A stretch of 5,541 nucleotides of DNA from the NCBI GenBank assembly GCA_903958265.1, contig CAJBSQ010000466.1, positions 1-5,541 of the forward strand, written 5' to 3'. Under the pieces are notes generated by a model that was given only the letters and a program-made list of their open reading frames with translations, searched no databases and was not told where the DNA came from. Source of the DNA: an uncultured Planctomycetaceae bacterium (GTDB taxonomy: Bacteria; Planctomycetota; Planctomycetia; Pirellulales; UBA1268). The position numbers were made by a program, and so were the translations under genes. Shown in pieces: positions 1 to 5,541 of this stretch (the stretch's first letter is position 1; every line of letters begins with the position of its first letter).

Positions 1-860
1 GCTACGGTAACAACGCCTCGGTGTTTAGCCACCTCTTCGGTGCCGAAGACCTGATCCTCTACGACGAACTCGCCCACAACAGCATCGTGCAGGGAGCGGC
101 GTCATCGAAGGCCGGCAAGCGGTCGTTTCGACACAACGACCCCGAGCAACTCGATGGCCTGCTTCGCGACCTGCGGTCGCAGTACCGTCGCGTGGTCGTC
201 GCGATCGAGGGTGTTTACAGCATGGATGGCGACTACCCCGATCTGCCCCGGTTTTTGGAGGTCAAGCGGAAGCACGATGCGCTGCTCTACGTCGACGAGG
301 CCCACTCCATCGGCACGATGGGGCCCGAGGGTCGCGGCATCTGTGACTTCTTCGGCGTGGATGCCCGCGAGGGCGATCTCTGGATGGGTACGATCAGCAA
401 GGCGCTCGGCGCGCAGGGAGGGTATCTTGCGGGTCCCGAGCGGCTGATCCGCTACCTCGGCTACACGACGCCGGCATTCGTATTTTCGACCGCCTGCTCC
501 CCGGCGAACTCGGCTGCGGCACTCGAGGCGATCCACGTGATTCGCCGCGAGCCCTGGCGACTGGCCGTTCTCCGCGAACGGTCTGAACTGTTTCTGAAAC
601 TCGCTCACGACGTCGGCCTCGACACCGGCCCCAGCCACAACACGCCCGTGATCCCGGTGATCGTCGGCAGCTCGGCTCGGGCCATGCGGGTGTCGCAGCT
701 GCTGCTGGAGCGGGGCATCAACGCCCGGCCAATCCTCTATCCGGCAGTCCGCGAATCGGCGGCCCGGGTGCGGTTTTTCCTGACGTGCGAGCACACGGAG
801 GACCAGATCGTCCGCACGCTCGAGACGCTCGCCGAGGTCGTCGCTGAGACTCCGGCCTGA
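1..860 (+). CDS. Alpha-oxoamine synthase (PLP-dependent class I/II aminotransferase fold), 5'-truncated by the window edge
   Basis: The reading frame is open from base 3 to the TGA at 858-860, so the gene starts before the window; the GTG at 21 is an internal codon, not a start. About 285 residues are present, and a stand-alone family member of about 400 would lack roughly the first 120. Enzymes of this family (BioF, KBL, serine palmitoyltransferase, HemA) condense an amino acid with an acyl thioester, with loss of CO2, to give an alpha-amino ketone. Counting the GTG at base 21 as residue 1, visible motifs are YDELAHNSI (14-22), FRHND (36-40), EGVYSMDGD (63-71), the cofactor-binding DEAHS (92-96), and TISKALGAQGG with the Schiff-base lysine K127 (codon 399-401). 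The C-terminal small domain ends in ERGINARPILYPAV and a RFF segment typical of the family. The substrate cannot be read from the sequence. The pattern resembles the 'aminotransferase' domains I remember at the ends of, or beside, type I polyketide synthases, so this could be the tail of a longer protein. It converges with the RND gene. Family assignment is firm; the exact reaction is not. Confidence 0.93.
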   Translation, partial: YGNNASVFSHLFGAEDLILYDELAHNSIVQGAASSKAGKRSFRHNDPEQLDGLLRDLRSQYRRVVVAIEGVYSMDGDYPDLPRFLEVKRKHDALLYVDEAHSIGTMGPEGRGICDFFGVDAREGDLWMGTISKALGAQGGYLAGPERLIRYLGYTTPAFVFSTACSPANSAAALEAIHVIRREPWRLAVLRERSELFLKLAHDVGLDTGPSHNTPVIPVIVGSSARAMRVSQLLLERGINARPILYPAVRESAARVRFFLTCEHTEDQIVRTLETLAEVVAETPA

Positions 861-896
861 GGCGGCCGCCCGCAGCCTGCACGGCCGGCCCGGGTA

Positions 897-937
897 TTCT
901 GGCGGGGGTGTTCTGGCGGGGTGTTTTTCTGGGCGGG
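897..937. repeat. Three imperfect G-rich tandem repeats in the convergent spacer
   Basis: The spacer between the synthase stop (860) and the RND stop (938) is 77 bases long. It contains TTCTGGCGGG at 897-906, the same ten bases at 911-920, and TTCTGGGCGGG at 927-937, with a spacing of 14 then 16 bases. The upstream part (861-890) has two GC palindromes, GGCGGCCGCC at 861-870 and GGCCGGCC at 883-890. There is a run of five T at 924-928, but no stem sits directly in front of it, so I do not call a rho-independent terminator. The function is unknown; this may be ordinary slippage-derived sequence where two transcription units meet. Confidence 0.6.
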
Positions 938-3256
938 TTACAGGCTGCTCGGCGGTGCCGGGAGAAAACCTGCCCCGATGGTGCCGCGGGCTCGACAGCC
1001 CGGCGACGTGCCGCCGAAGATCCCATCGCGGAACAGGGGCCAGCAGCGGGTGACGACGGAGTCGGTGACCACCAGCAGGGCCGGTAGGAACAGCAACTCC
1101 GCCACCGTGGCAGACGCCACCGCGGCACAGGCAAGCACGCCAAACCCGGCCAACGACGGCACGCTGCTGGCCGTCACGGCTGCAAACCCGACGGTGAGCA
1201 CCACGCCACCGATCACCACGGCATTGCCCATTTCGGACACGGCCCGGCGCACCGCCGAGCCGATGGAGACACCCTCCTTGCGGTTGCGGGTGAGTGCTGA
1301 GAGCACGTGCACCGTATCGTCCACGGCGAGGCCGAGGCAGACGTTGAACACGATCACCGTCGCCGGGTCGAGCGACCGGCCTGTGATCACCAGCAGCGCC
1401 GCGATCACCACCAACGGGAAGATGTTGGGCAGCATGCTGACGATGCCGGCCAGGGGCGAGCGGAAGGCGACGGCGAGGATGCAGCCGATCACGAGCACCT
1501 CCACCACGAGGCTCGAGCCGAGGTCACGCACCAGCTGCCGGATGTTGCGGGCCGAGACGACCGACATGCCCGCCAGCCGAAACCGCCAGCCGGGTCGATC
1601 CTGCTCCAGACGTGCCAGAGAGGCATCGACCCGATCGTAGATCTCCTCCAGCCTGCGTGAGCCCAGGTCTGCCACCCGGGCCCGCACCAACGCCATCCGC
1701 GACTCCGGCGCGACGAGGTCACTGACGCTGTCGACATCGAGCCGCCGGCGCACCCGCGGCGGCATGCCGGCGGCGACCGTCGAGAGCGAGATCGTGCGGG
1801 AGATGCCCTCCTCCCGGCCGACGGCCGCCTCGGCCAGGGCGAGCGCGTCGAGCACGGCAGGATCCCGCCAGTCGACGTCTACCGGCCACTCGACGACCAC
1901 GTCGACCCCCATCACCCCGCCAAACTCCGCATCGACGCGGGCCAGGGCCTGGGAAGCCGGAGCCCCTGACGGCAGCGAGTCGATGATCCGGGTGTCGGCG
2001 TCGAGGCCTGAACCGACGAACGCCAGGGCCGCTGTCAGGGAGCAGGCGAGCACCACCAGCGGCCGGGCATGCCGCACCGACAACGCCGCCAGGACGTTTG
2101 CCACTCGGCCGGCCAGCGGTGAGGATCGGCCGAGCCGCAGGCCGCTGCAGAACCGCGTCGAGGCGATCAGCGGAGTGAGCAGGGTGACCGCCATGAAGCT
2201 CGCAAGGGCCCCGATGGCCGCGGCGATGCCGAAGGTGCGGACGGCCTCGATCCTCGCGACGGCCAGCGAGGCAAAGCCGATCGCCGTGACGATGCTCGTC
2301 AGGCCGCAGGCCATGCCAATGCGGCGGATGGCCCCCGACGAGGCTGCCAGCGGGTCGATCCCTCGCCGGGCGCTGCGGCGCATGTCTTCGATGAAGTGGA
2401 TCGAGTCGCAGGTGCCGACCACCAGGGCCAGCGACGGCACCACGCTGGTGAGGATGTTCACAGGCGCGCCCAACAGGCCGAGGGTGCCGAGGGCCCAGAT
2501 CGCGCCGATGAACGGGGGCAGGCTCGCGACCACGGTCGATCGCAGGCTCCGGGCCACGACCGCCGAGAGCATCACGGCCAACACGAGGCCGATCGAGTTG
2601 AACATCAGCATGTCGTGGCGGAGCGCCCGGGTGGCCTGTTCGCGCAGTGCCGGCAGGCCCGTCAACTCGAGTGCCAGCGGCCCCTCGGCCGGTGCCGACT
2701 CCGTGAGCACCGCTTCGATCCGCGCGACGACCGCCGACGATGCGGGGGGGCGGTCTGCCGTGGCCGACAGCTGCACGAGCAGCAGCGACGACGACGCGTC
2801 GGCCGAAAGCAGGTGGCCGGCGACGAGGGGGTGCCCGCTGGCCCGGGCCTTGGCGCGGGCCAGCGACTCGGCATCGAGCGGGGCCGACGTCCGCGGGATC
2901 ACCGGCAGCACGACGCCCGCGGTTCCCTGCCGGCGGATGTCGAAGATGCTCCGCACGTCGTCCACGCCCTCGATCGTCCGCAGCCTGCCGGCGAGGCTCT
3001 CCAACGCCGTGAGCGATTCAGCGTCGAAGATGTCGCCGGATCGGGCCGCGGCCCGGACGATGCAGTCGCGGTCAGGGGGGCCGAAGACGTCGGCGATCTC
3101 GTCCACGAGGTCGAGCTGGGCACTGCCGTCGCGGACGAGCGCCTGCAGGTCGTCATCGAACCGCAGGCGGGAAATGCCGAAGGCTGCCAGGGCCGTCAGC
3201 GTGGCGGCCAGCAGCCAGCCCGCGAGCCGCCAGTCACGAACCTGGGGCCGCGTCAG
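938..3256 (-). CDS. RND-superfamily exporter, MMPL/HAE3-like, 12 transmembrane helices
   Basis: This is a membrane exporter of the RND superfamily, built as two homologous halves and driven by the proton gradient in characterised relatives. With the start at 3256 the protein has 772 residues. TM1 spans about 9-28, followed by a large periplasmic domain (about 30-215). TM2-TM6 follow, with the charged TM4 motif GTCDSIHF (D284). TM7 lies at about 399-416, then a second periplasmic domain (about 420-580), then TM8-TM12 from about 583, with the hallmark GLAVDDTVHVL (D646 and D647, bases 1301-1333). Size and layout match MMPL/HAE3 proteins such as the hopanoid transporter HpnN, which move lipids; the substrate here is an inference. 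The start is uncertain. The frame stays open to a GTG at 3418, but bases 3257-3418 overlap the SET gene and encode a Pro/Arg/Gly-rich stretch without family features. There is no ATG, GTG or TTG between 3256 and TM1. The CTG at 3256-3254 overlaps the SET stop as CTGA and leaves eight residues before TM1. Alternative starts are GTG 3337 and GTG 3418; the latter has a GGAGGA-like stretch upstream, which also encodes Glu codons of SET. The tail after TM12 is about 40 low-complexity residues. The stop is TAA at 940-938. Confidence 0.9.
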   Translation of the reverse strand: MTRPQVRDWRLAGWLLAATLTALAAFGISRLRFDDDLQALVRDGSAQLDLVDEIADVFGPPDRDCIVRAAARSGDIFDAESLTALESLAGRLRTIEGVDDVRSIFDIRRQGTAGVVLPVIPRTSAPLDAESLARAKARASGHPLVAGHLLSADASSSLLLVQLSATADRPPASSAVVARIEAVLTESAPAEGPLALELTGLPALREQATRALRHDMLMFNSIGLVLAVMLSAVVARSLRSTVVASLPPFIGAIWALGTLGLLGAPVNILTSVVPSLALVVGTCDSIHFIEDMRRSARRGIDPLAASSGAIRRIGMACGLTSIVTAIGFASLAVARIEAVRTFGIAAAIGALASFMAVTLLTPLIASTRFCSGLRLGRSSPLAGRVANVLAALSVRHARPLVVLACSLTAALAFVGSGLDADTRIIDSLPSGAPASQALARVDAEFGGVMGVDVVVEWPVDVDWRDPAVLDALALAEAAVGREEGISRTISLSTVAAGMPPRVRRRLDVDSVSDLVAPESRMALVRARVADLGSRRLEEIYDRVDASLARLEQDRPGWRFRLAGMSVVSARNIRQLVRDLGSSLVVEVLVIGCILAVAFRSPLAGIVSMLPNIFPLVVIAALLVITGRSLDPATVIVFNVCLGLAVDDTVHVLSALTRNRKEGVSIGSAVRRAVSEMGNAVVIGGVVLTVGFAAVTASSVPSLAGFGVLACAAVASATVAELLFLPALLVVTDSVVTRCWPLFRDGIFGGTSPGCRARGTIGAGFLPAPPSSL

Positions 3257-3729
3257 GTCGGTTCCGCTTCTTCGATCAGGTGCCGCTCCGCCGGGTCCAC
3301 GATCCAGCCCCGACAGGTCAGCGCCCCGCAGCGGCACGGGATCGCGGCGTCTGCCGGCCAGCAGTAGTCGATCAGGATTTCCTCGCCTGGTTGGATCGGG
3401 CGAATCGTCTGCATCCACAACCGTTCTTCCTCCGCTTCGCCCGGTTCAGCCTCCCAGTAGAAAATCTCGCAGTTGGGATCGCAACTGTGGTTCACGAATC
3501 GGAGCGGAGGGGCCGGATCGAGGAGCCTGCCGCCGGCCAGTTCCATCACGTAACTGGAATCCTCCGGGTGGTTGTCGAGGATGGTGCCGAGCACCTCTCC
3601 GAGCACGACGTCGGACGAGATCCGGCGGCGGGCAAAGACGCCCTTGCCGACGTGGGTTTCCGCGATCCGGAGGAGACGTTCGAGGCGGGCGCGGCCGGTC
3701 TCGCGGGTCTGGGTGTCGTGATGGGGCAT
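3253..3729 (-). CDS. SET-domain protein with post-SET cysteines, probable lysine methyltransferase
   Basis: This 158-residue protein has the diagnostic SET motifs in order. GKGVFARRRI (28-37) corresponds to the N-terminal G-x-G S-adenosylmethionine-binding region. RFVNHSCDPNC (77-87) and GEEILIDY (115-122, catalytic-type tyrosine Y122) form the knotted active site. After them comes the post-SET cluster CRCGALTCRG (132-141), with C132, C134 and C139 in C-x-C-x4-C spacing. In eukaryotic SET enzymes these three cysteines, with the cysteine of the NHSC motif (here C83), bind a zinc ion next to the substrate channel. Family members transfer methyl groups from S-adenosylmethionine to protein lysines. 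The target here is unknown, because bacterial SET proteins are poorly characterised. The protein is essentially a bare SET plus post-SET unit with no signal peptide or membrane segment, so it should be cytoplasmic. The start is the ATG at 3729-3727; no good Shine-Dalgarno lies upstream, where the transcript strand is C-rich. The stop TGA (3255-3253) overlaps the proposed RND start. Confidence 0.9.
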   Translation of the reverse strand: MPHHDTQTRETGRARLERLLRIAETHVGKGVFARRRISSDVVLGEVLGTILDNHPEDSSYVMELAGGRLLDPAPPLRFVNHSCDPNCEIFYWEAEPGEAEEERLWMQTIRPIQPGEEILIDYCWPADAAIPCRCGALTCRGWIVDPAERHLIEEAEPT

Positions 3730-3736
3730 CGGAGGG

Positions 3737-3789
3737 CTTGAGGGGGCGGGGAGGTCTGAGGGGCGGGGCGGTCTTCAGGGGGCGGCGGC
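3737..3789. repeat. Three G-rich tandem repeats with G-quadruplex potential, upstream of the SET gene
   Basis: Three imperfect copies run head to tail on the plus strand: CTTGAGGGGGCGGGGAGGT (3737-3755), CTGAGGGGCGGGGCGGT (3756-3772) and CTTCAGGGGGCGGCGGC (3773-3789). G-runs of three or more lie at 3734-3736, 3742-3746, 3748-3751, 3760-3763, 3765-3768 and 3778-3782. Four runs of at least four G with loops of 1, 8 and 1 bases (3742-3768) fit a G-quadruplex motif. The G-rich strand is the template for the SET gene, so its leader mRNA would be C-rich. The array ends 8 bases before the SET start codon. The rest of the gap (3790-3879), up to the isomerase-like stop, shows no convincing terminator or promoter. 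Confidence 0.6.
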
Positions 3790-3879
3790 GAACTCTACCG
3801 GTCACCCGGCGACCCGGTCAACCAGCGCGAGCGACCAGGCCGCGGCACGCCGCCCGGGAAAACCGTGATGCGGGCGTCG

Positions 3880-4803
3880 TCACGCGAGTTCGTCGCGGAC
3901 CCGTTCGAGGAGCTTCTTCGTCGCCAGGATCCCCTCCGGCTCGCTCAGTTCCTTGCCTTCGTATTCCACGCCGACCCAGCCACGAAAGCCGGTGTCGAGC
4001 ACGAGCTTCATCATCTTCTTGAAGTCGGTCCGCACCTCGTTGCCCTCGGCGTCGAAGTCGTGGCTCTTGGCGCTCACGCCCTTTGCAAACGGCATCAGGT
4101 CGGCAACGCCACGGTAGCGGTCGTAGTCGTAGAAGTTGCCGAAGTCGGGCAGCGTGCCGCAGTTGGGCTTGCCCACCATCTTCATCACGCCCGCCAGCCA
4201 CTCGCCGTTGCTGGAGAGGCCGCCGTGGTTCTCCACGATCACGTTCATGTCGAGCTGCGACGCGAACTCGGAGAGCCGCGACAGGCCGTCGGCGGCCAGC
4301 TTCTGCTGCTCCTCGAATTCGCCCTTGCTCGCCGCGTTGACCCGGATCGAGTGGCAGCCCAGCCGCTTCGCCGCCTCGACCCACGGGTAGTGCTTCTCGA
4401 TCGCCGCGGTGCGGGCCTTGTCATCGGGGTCGCCGAGGTTGCCGAGGCCGTCGCACATGATCAAGACGTTCGTCACGCCTTCGTCGGCCGCCCGCTTGGC
4501 GAGGTCGGCGATGTAGTCGGCGTCTTGGGCCTTGTCCTTGAAGAACTGGTTGACGTACTCGACCCCGTCGATGCCGAACTGCTGCTTCGCCGTCCGCGGG
4601 AAGTCGAGGTTGTCGAGCTTGCCCGAGAAGAGCGTGTTGTGGAGCGACCACTGGGCGAGCGAGATTTTGAATGCAGGCTCCGCGCCGGCCGCGGCGTCAG
4701 CGGCGGCAAACGCCCGGGGCGCGCCGGCCAGCGTGCCGGCGACGGAGGCCGAGGCGGCGAGGAACGAGCGGCGGGTGGGACGATTCGGGGAGCGGGTGTT
4801 CAT
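3880..4803 (-). CDS. Tat-exported sugar-phosphate isomerase/epimerase-like TIM-barrel protein
   Basis: This 307-residue protein belongs to the xylose-isomerase-like TIM-barrel (AP endonuclease 2) superfamily, usually named sugar phosphate isomerase/epimerase. Its N-terminus is a twin-arginine signal: TRRSFLA (10-16, R11 and R12), a hydrophobic Ala-rich stretch, and a likely cleavage site after the AFA at 31-33. It should therefore be exported folded to the periplasm. The mature barrel begins at about 45 with FKISLAQWSLH. Probable metal ligands, by family pattern, are E191 in VENHGG, D220 in PDFGNF, H248 in AKSHDF, and E280 (or E282) in VGVEYEG. Members isomerise or epimerise sugars or related polyols using a divalent metal; the substrate is unknown, and several related proteins act on other molecules. 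The length is full and the frame unbroken. The ATG at 4803 has AAGGA eight bases upstream and follows the transporter stop by 25 bases, so the two are probably co-transcribed. The stop is TGA at 3882-3880. Confidence 0.92.
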   Translation of the reverse strand: MNTRSPNRPTRRSFLAASASVAGTLAGAPRAFAAADAAAGAEPAFKISLAQWSLHNTLFSGKLDNLDFPRTAKQQFGIDGVEYVNQFFKDKAQDADYIADLAKRAADEGVTNVLIMCDGLGNLGDPDDKARTAAIEKHYPWVEAAKRLGCHSIRVNAASKGEFEEQQKLAADGLSRLSEFASQLDMNVIVENHGGLSSNGEWLAGVMKMVGKPNCGTLPDFGNFYDYDRYRGVADLMPFAKGVSAKSHDFDAEGNEVRTDFKKMMKLVLDTGFRGWVGVEYEGKELSEPEGILATKKLLERVRDELA

Positions 4804-4811
4804 TCGGGGAA

Positions 4812-4816
4812 TCCTT
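4812..4816 (-). promoter_or_regulatory. Shine-Dalgarno of the isomerase-like gene
   Basis: On the minus strand AAGGA lies eight bases before the ATG at 4803, inside the 25-base gap after the transporter stop. It supports the chosen start, which also gives a complete Tat signal. It is the clearest ribosome binding site in the window; the SET gene lacks a comparable one. Confidence 0.65.
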
Positions 4817-4828
4817 GGGAAATGAGCG

Positions 4829-5541
4829 CTACTCCAGGGCCGGGGCGTCGGCTTCCTGCTGGAGGTATTCGCGGGGACGATAGAGCAAGACTACCGGAAC
4901 GAGCAGGAGCGTTGCCACCACCATGCAGCCGGTGAAAAACCAGTAGTAGGCGGCTCCGGTGAGAGTCGAGTTGCCGGAGCCGTCTCGGGTGAACATGTTG
5001 ACGGCGGCAGTGAACAGGTTGCCGAGCGAGATACTCAGCAGGTAGAGGCTCATGACGAACGACTTCATCTGGGGCGGGGCCTGGGTGTAGCTGAACTCCA
5101 GGCAGGTGATTGACACCAGGATCTCGGCCGCCGTGATCACCACGTAGGCAGCCAGTTGCCAGACCACCGACGGCCAGCGTGCCCCCTCCGGCCCGAGACC
5201 GGCCGCCGCCAGGCGGGCCGATTCGGCGTCGATCAGCTGCTGGGCCGTGGCCGAGATCGCGAAGGCGGCAATCGCCAGCACGAACCCCACCAGGATCCGG
5301 CGGAGCGGCGTGAAGTTCAGGAAGCGGCCAACGAGCGGATAGAGGACCAGACCGAAGAGCGGAATGAAGAGGAGCACGAGGAGCGGATTGATCGCCTGGA
5401 TCTGGCTCTCGAGCCAGTCGATGCCAAGAAAGCGGCGATCCATCTGCTGCGCCTGCTGCACCCATGCGCCGCCCGTCTGATCGTAGAGCGACCAGAACAC
5501 GGCCACGAGGAGGTAGAGCGGCACGAGTTTGGCAATGGCCC
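4829..5541 (-). CDS. POT/PTR2-family proton-dependent peptide transporter, C-terminal half (start beyond the window)
   Basis: This is the C-terminal half (about 236 residues) of an inner-membrane, major-facilitator-type transporter of the POT/PTR2 family, which imports di- and tripeptides with protons. The frame is open to the right edge, with AIAKL coded upstream of the internal GTG at 5524, so that GTG is not the true start. Family landmarks are VFWSLYDQTGGAWVQQAQQM (roughly bases 5500-5440), then INPLLVLLFIPLFG in a membrane helix. After them come a helix ending in AEILVSITCLEFSYTQAPPQ and the following MKSFVMSLYLLSISLGNLF. The LEFxYxQAPxxMKS block is highly diagnostic of POT proteins. I count about six membrane segments, matching the last half of a roughly 450-500-residue protein. 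The proton-coupling E-x-x-E-R motif of POT helix 1 would lie outside the window. The short tail after the last helix (YRPREYLQQEADAPALE) is polar and presumably cytoplasmic. The stop is TAG at 4831-4829. Peptides are the usual cargo, but planctomycetes carry several paralogues and the true substrate is unknown. Confidence 0.92.
   Translation of the reverse strand, partial: AIAKLVPLYLLVAVFWSLYDQTGGAWVQQAQQMDRRFLGIDWLESQIQAINPLLVLLFIPLFGLVLYPLVGRFLNFTPLRRILVGFVLAIAAFAISATAQQLIDAESARLAAAGLGPEGARWPSVVWQLAAYVVITAAEILVSITCLEFSYTQAPPQMKSFVMSLYLLSISLGNLFTAAVNMFTRDGSGNSTLTGAAYYWFFTGCMVVATLLLVPVVLLYRPREYLQQEADAPALE

Noticed and set aside
21..860. GTG at base 21 as the true start of the synthase
   Set aside because: The frame continues upstream to the window edge with family-like residues (YGNNAS), and a start here would remove the N-terminal third of the fold.
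872..948. Eight-base inverted repeat GCAGCCTG (872-879) and CAGGCTGC (941-948)
   Set aside because: The 61-base loop and lack of an adjacent T-run make a terminator unlikely, and a match this short is expected by chance in GC-rich sequence.
2744..2750. Run of seven G (and a run of six G at 3075-3080) as possible frameshift or phase-variation sites
   Set aside because: The RND frame is continuous across both and keeps family features on either side, so there is no sign of a broken or switched frame.
3257..3418. N-terminal extension of the RND protein from GTG 3418
   Set aside because: It overlaps the SET catalytic and post-SET motifs, encodes a Pro/Arg/Gly-rich stretch without hydrophobic segments, and its apparent Shine-Dalgarno is explained by Glu codons of SET. 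I kept it as an alternative start only.
3842..3853. GCGGC/GCCGC hairpin after the isomerase-like gene as a terminator
   Set aside because: The loop is only two bases at full pairing, and in the direction of transcription no T-run follows it; the T-run lies on the wrong side.
1764..4022. Very long open frame on the plus strand (752 codons) opposite the RND, SET and isomerase-like genes
   Set aside because: The translation is low-complexity (Ser/Arg/Ala/Pro-rich) and has no domain. It mirrors well-supported genes on the other strand and spans three of them, as expected of antisense frames in GC-rich DNA.

Overview
The window is GC-rich double-stranded DNA from a bacterium, most likely a planctomycete. 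That placement is an inference. It rests on the GC-rich codon use, a Tat-exported xylose-isomerase-like TIM-barrel protein, a POT-family transporter and a stand-alone SET protein; no marker gene is present to confirm it. No rRNA, tRNA, CRISPR array, insertion sequence or integrase is visible. Almost the whole window is protein-coding, and the only gaps are 77, 149-150 and 25 bases long.

Layout from left to right. Bases 1-860 (+) hold the C-terminal two thirds of a PLP-dependent alpha-oxoamine synthase, whose start lies before the window. A 77-base convergent spacer (861-937) contains a short G-rich triple repeat. All remaining genes lie on the minus strand, so they are transcribed from right to left. 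In transcription order they are: a POT/PTR2 proton-coupled peptide transporter (5541-4829, start beyond the window), a Tat-signal sugar-phosphate isomerase/epimerase-like protein (4803-3880), a 158-residue SET-domain protein with a post-SET cysteine cluster (3729-3253), and an RND/MMPL-type 12-helix exporter (about 3256-938).

The transporter and isomerase-like genes are 25 bases apart, and the second has a good Shine-Dalgarno sequence, so they look like one operon. The SET and RND genes overlap by the four bases CTGA if the RND gene begins at a CTG codon, which suggests translational coupling. A G-rich triple repeat with G-quadruplex potential lies in the roughly 150-base gap between the two pairs. 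I cannot tell whether that gap carries a separate promoter or is simply crossed by a four-gene transcript.

Functionally, the synthase would make an alpha-amino ketone from an amino acid and an acyl thioester. The RND protein probably exports a lipid-like molecule. Their convergent adjacency makes a lipid or polyketide link possible but does not show one. The POT transporter and the exported TIM-barrel protein fit nutrient uptake and sugar metabolism. I do not see a clear new multi-gene system. The points most worth a second look are the SET/RND gene pair with its probable non-standard start, and the repeat array upstream of it.
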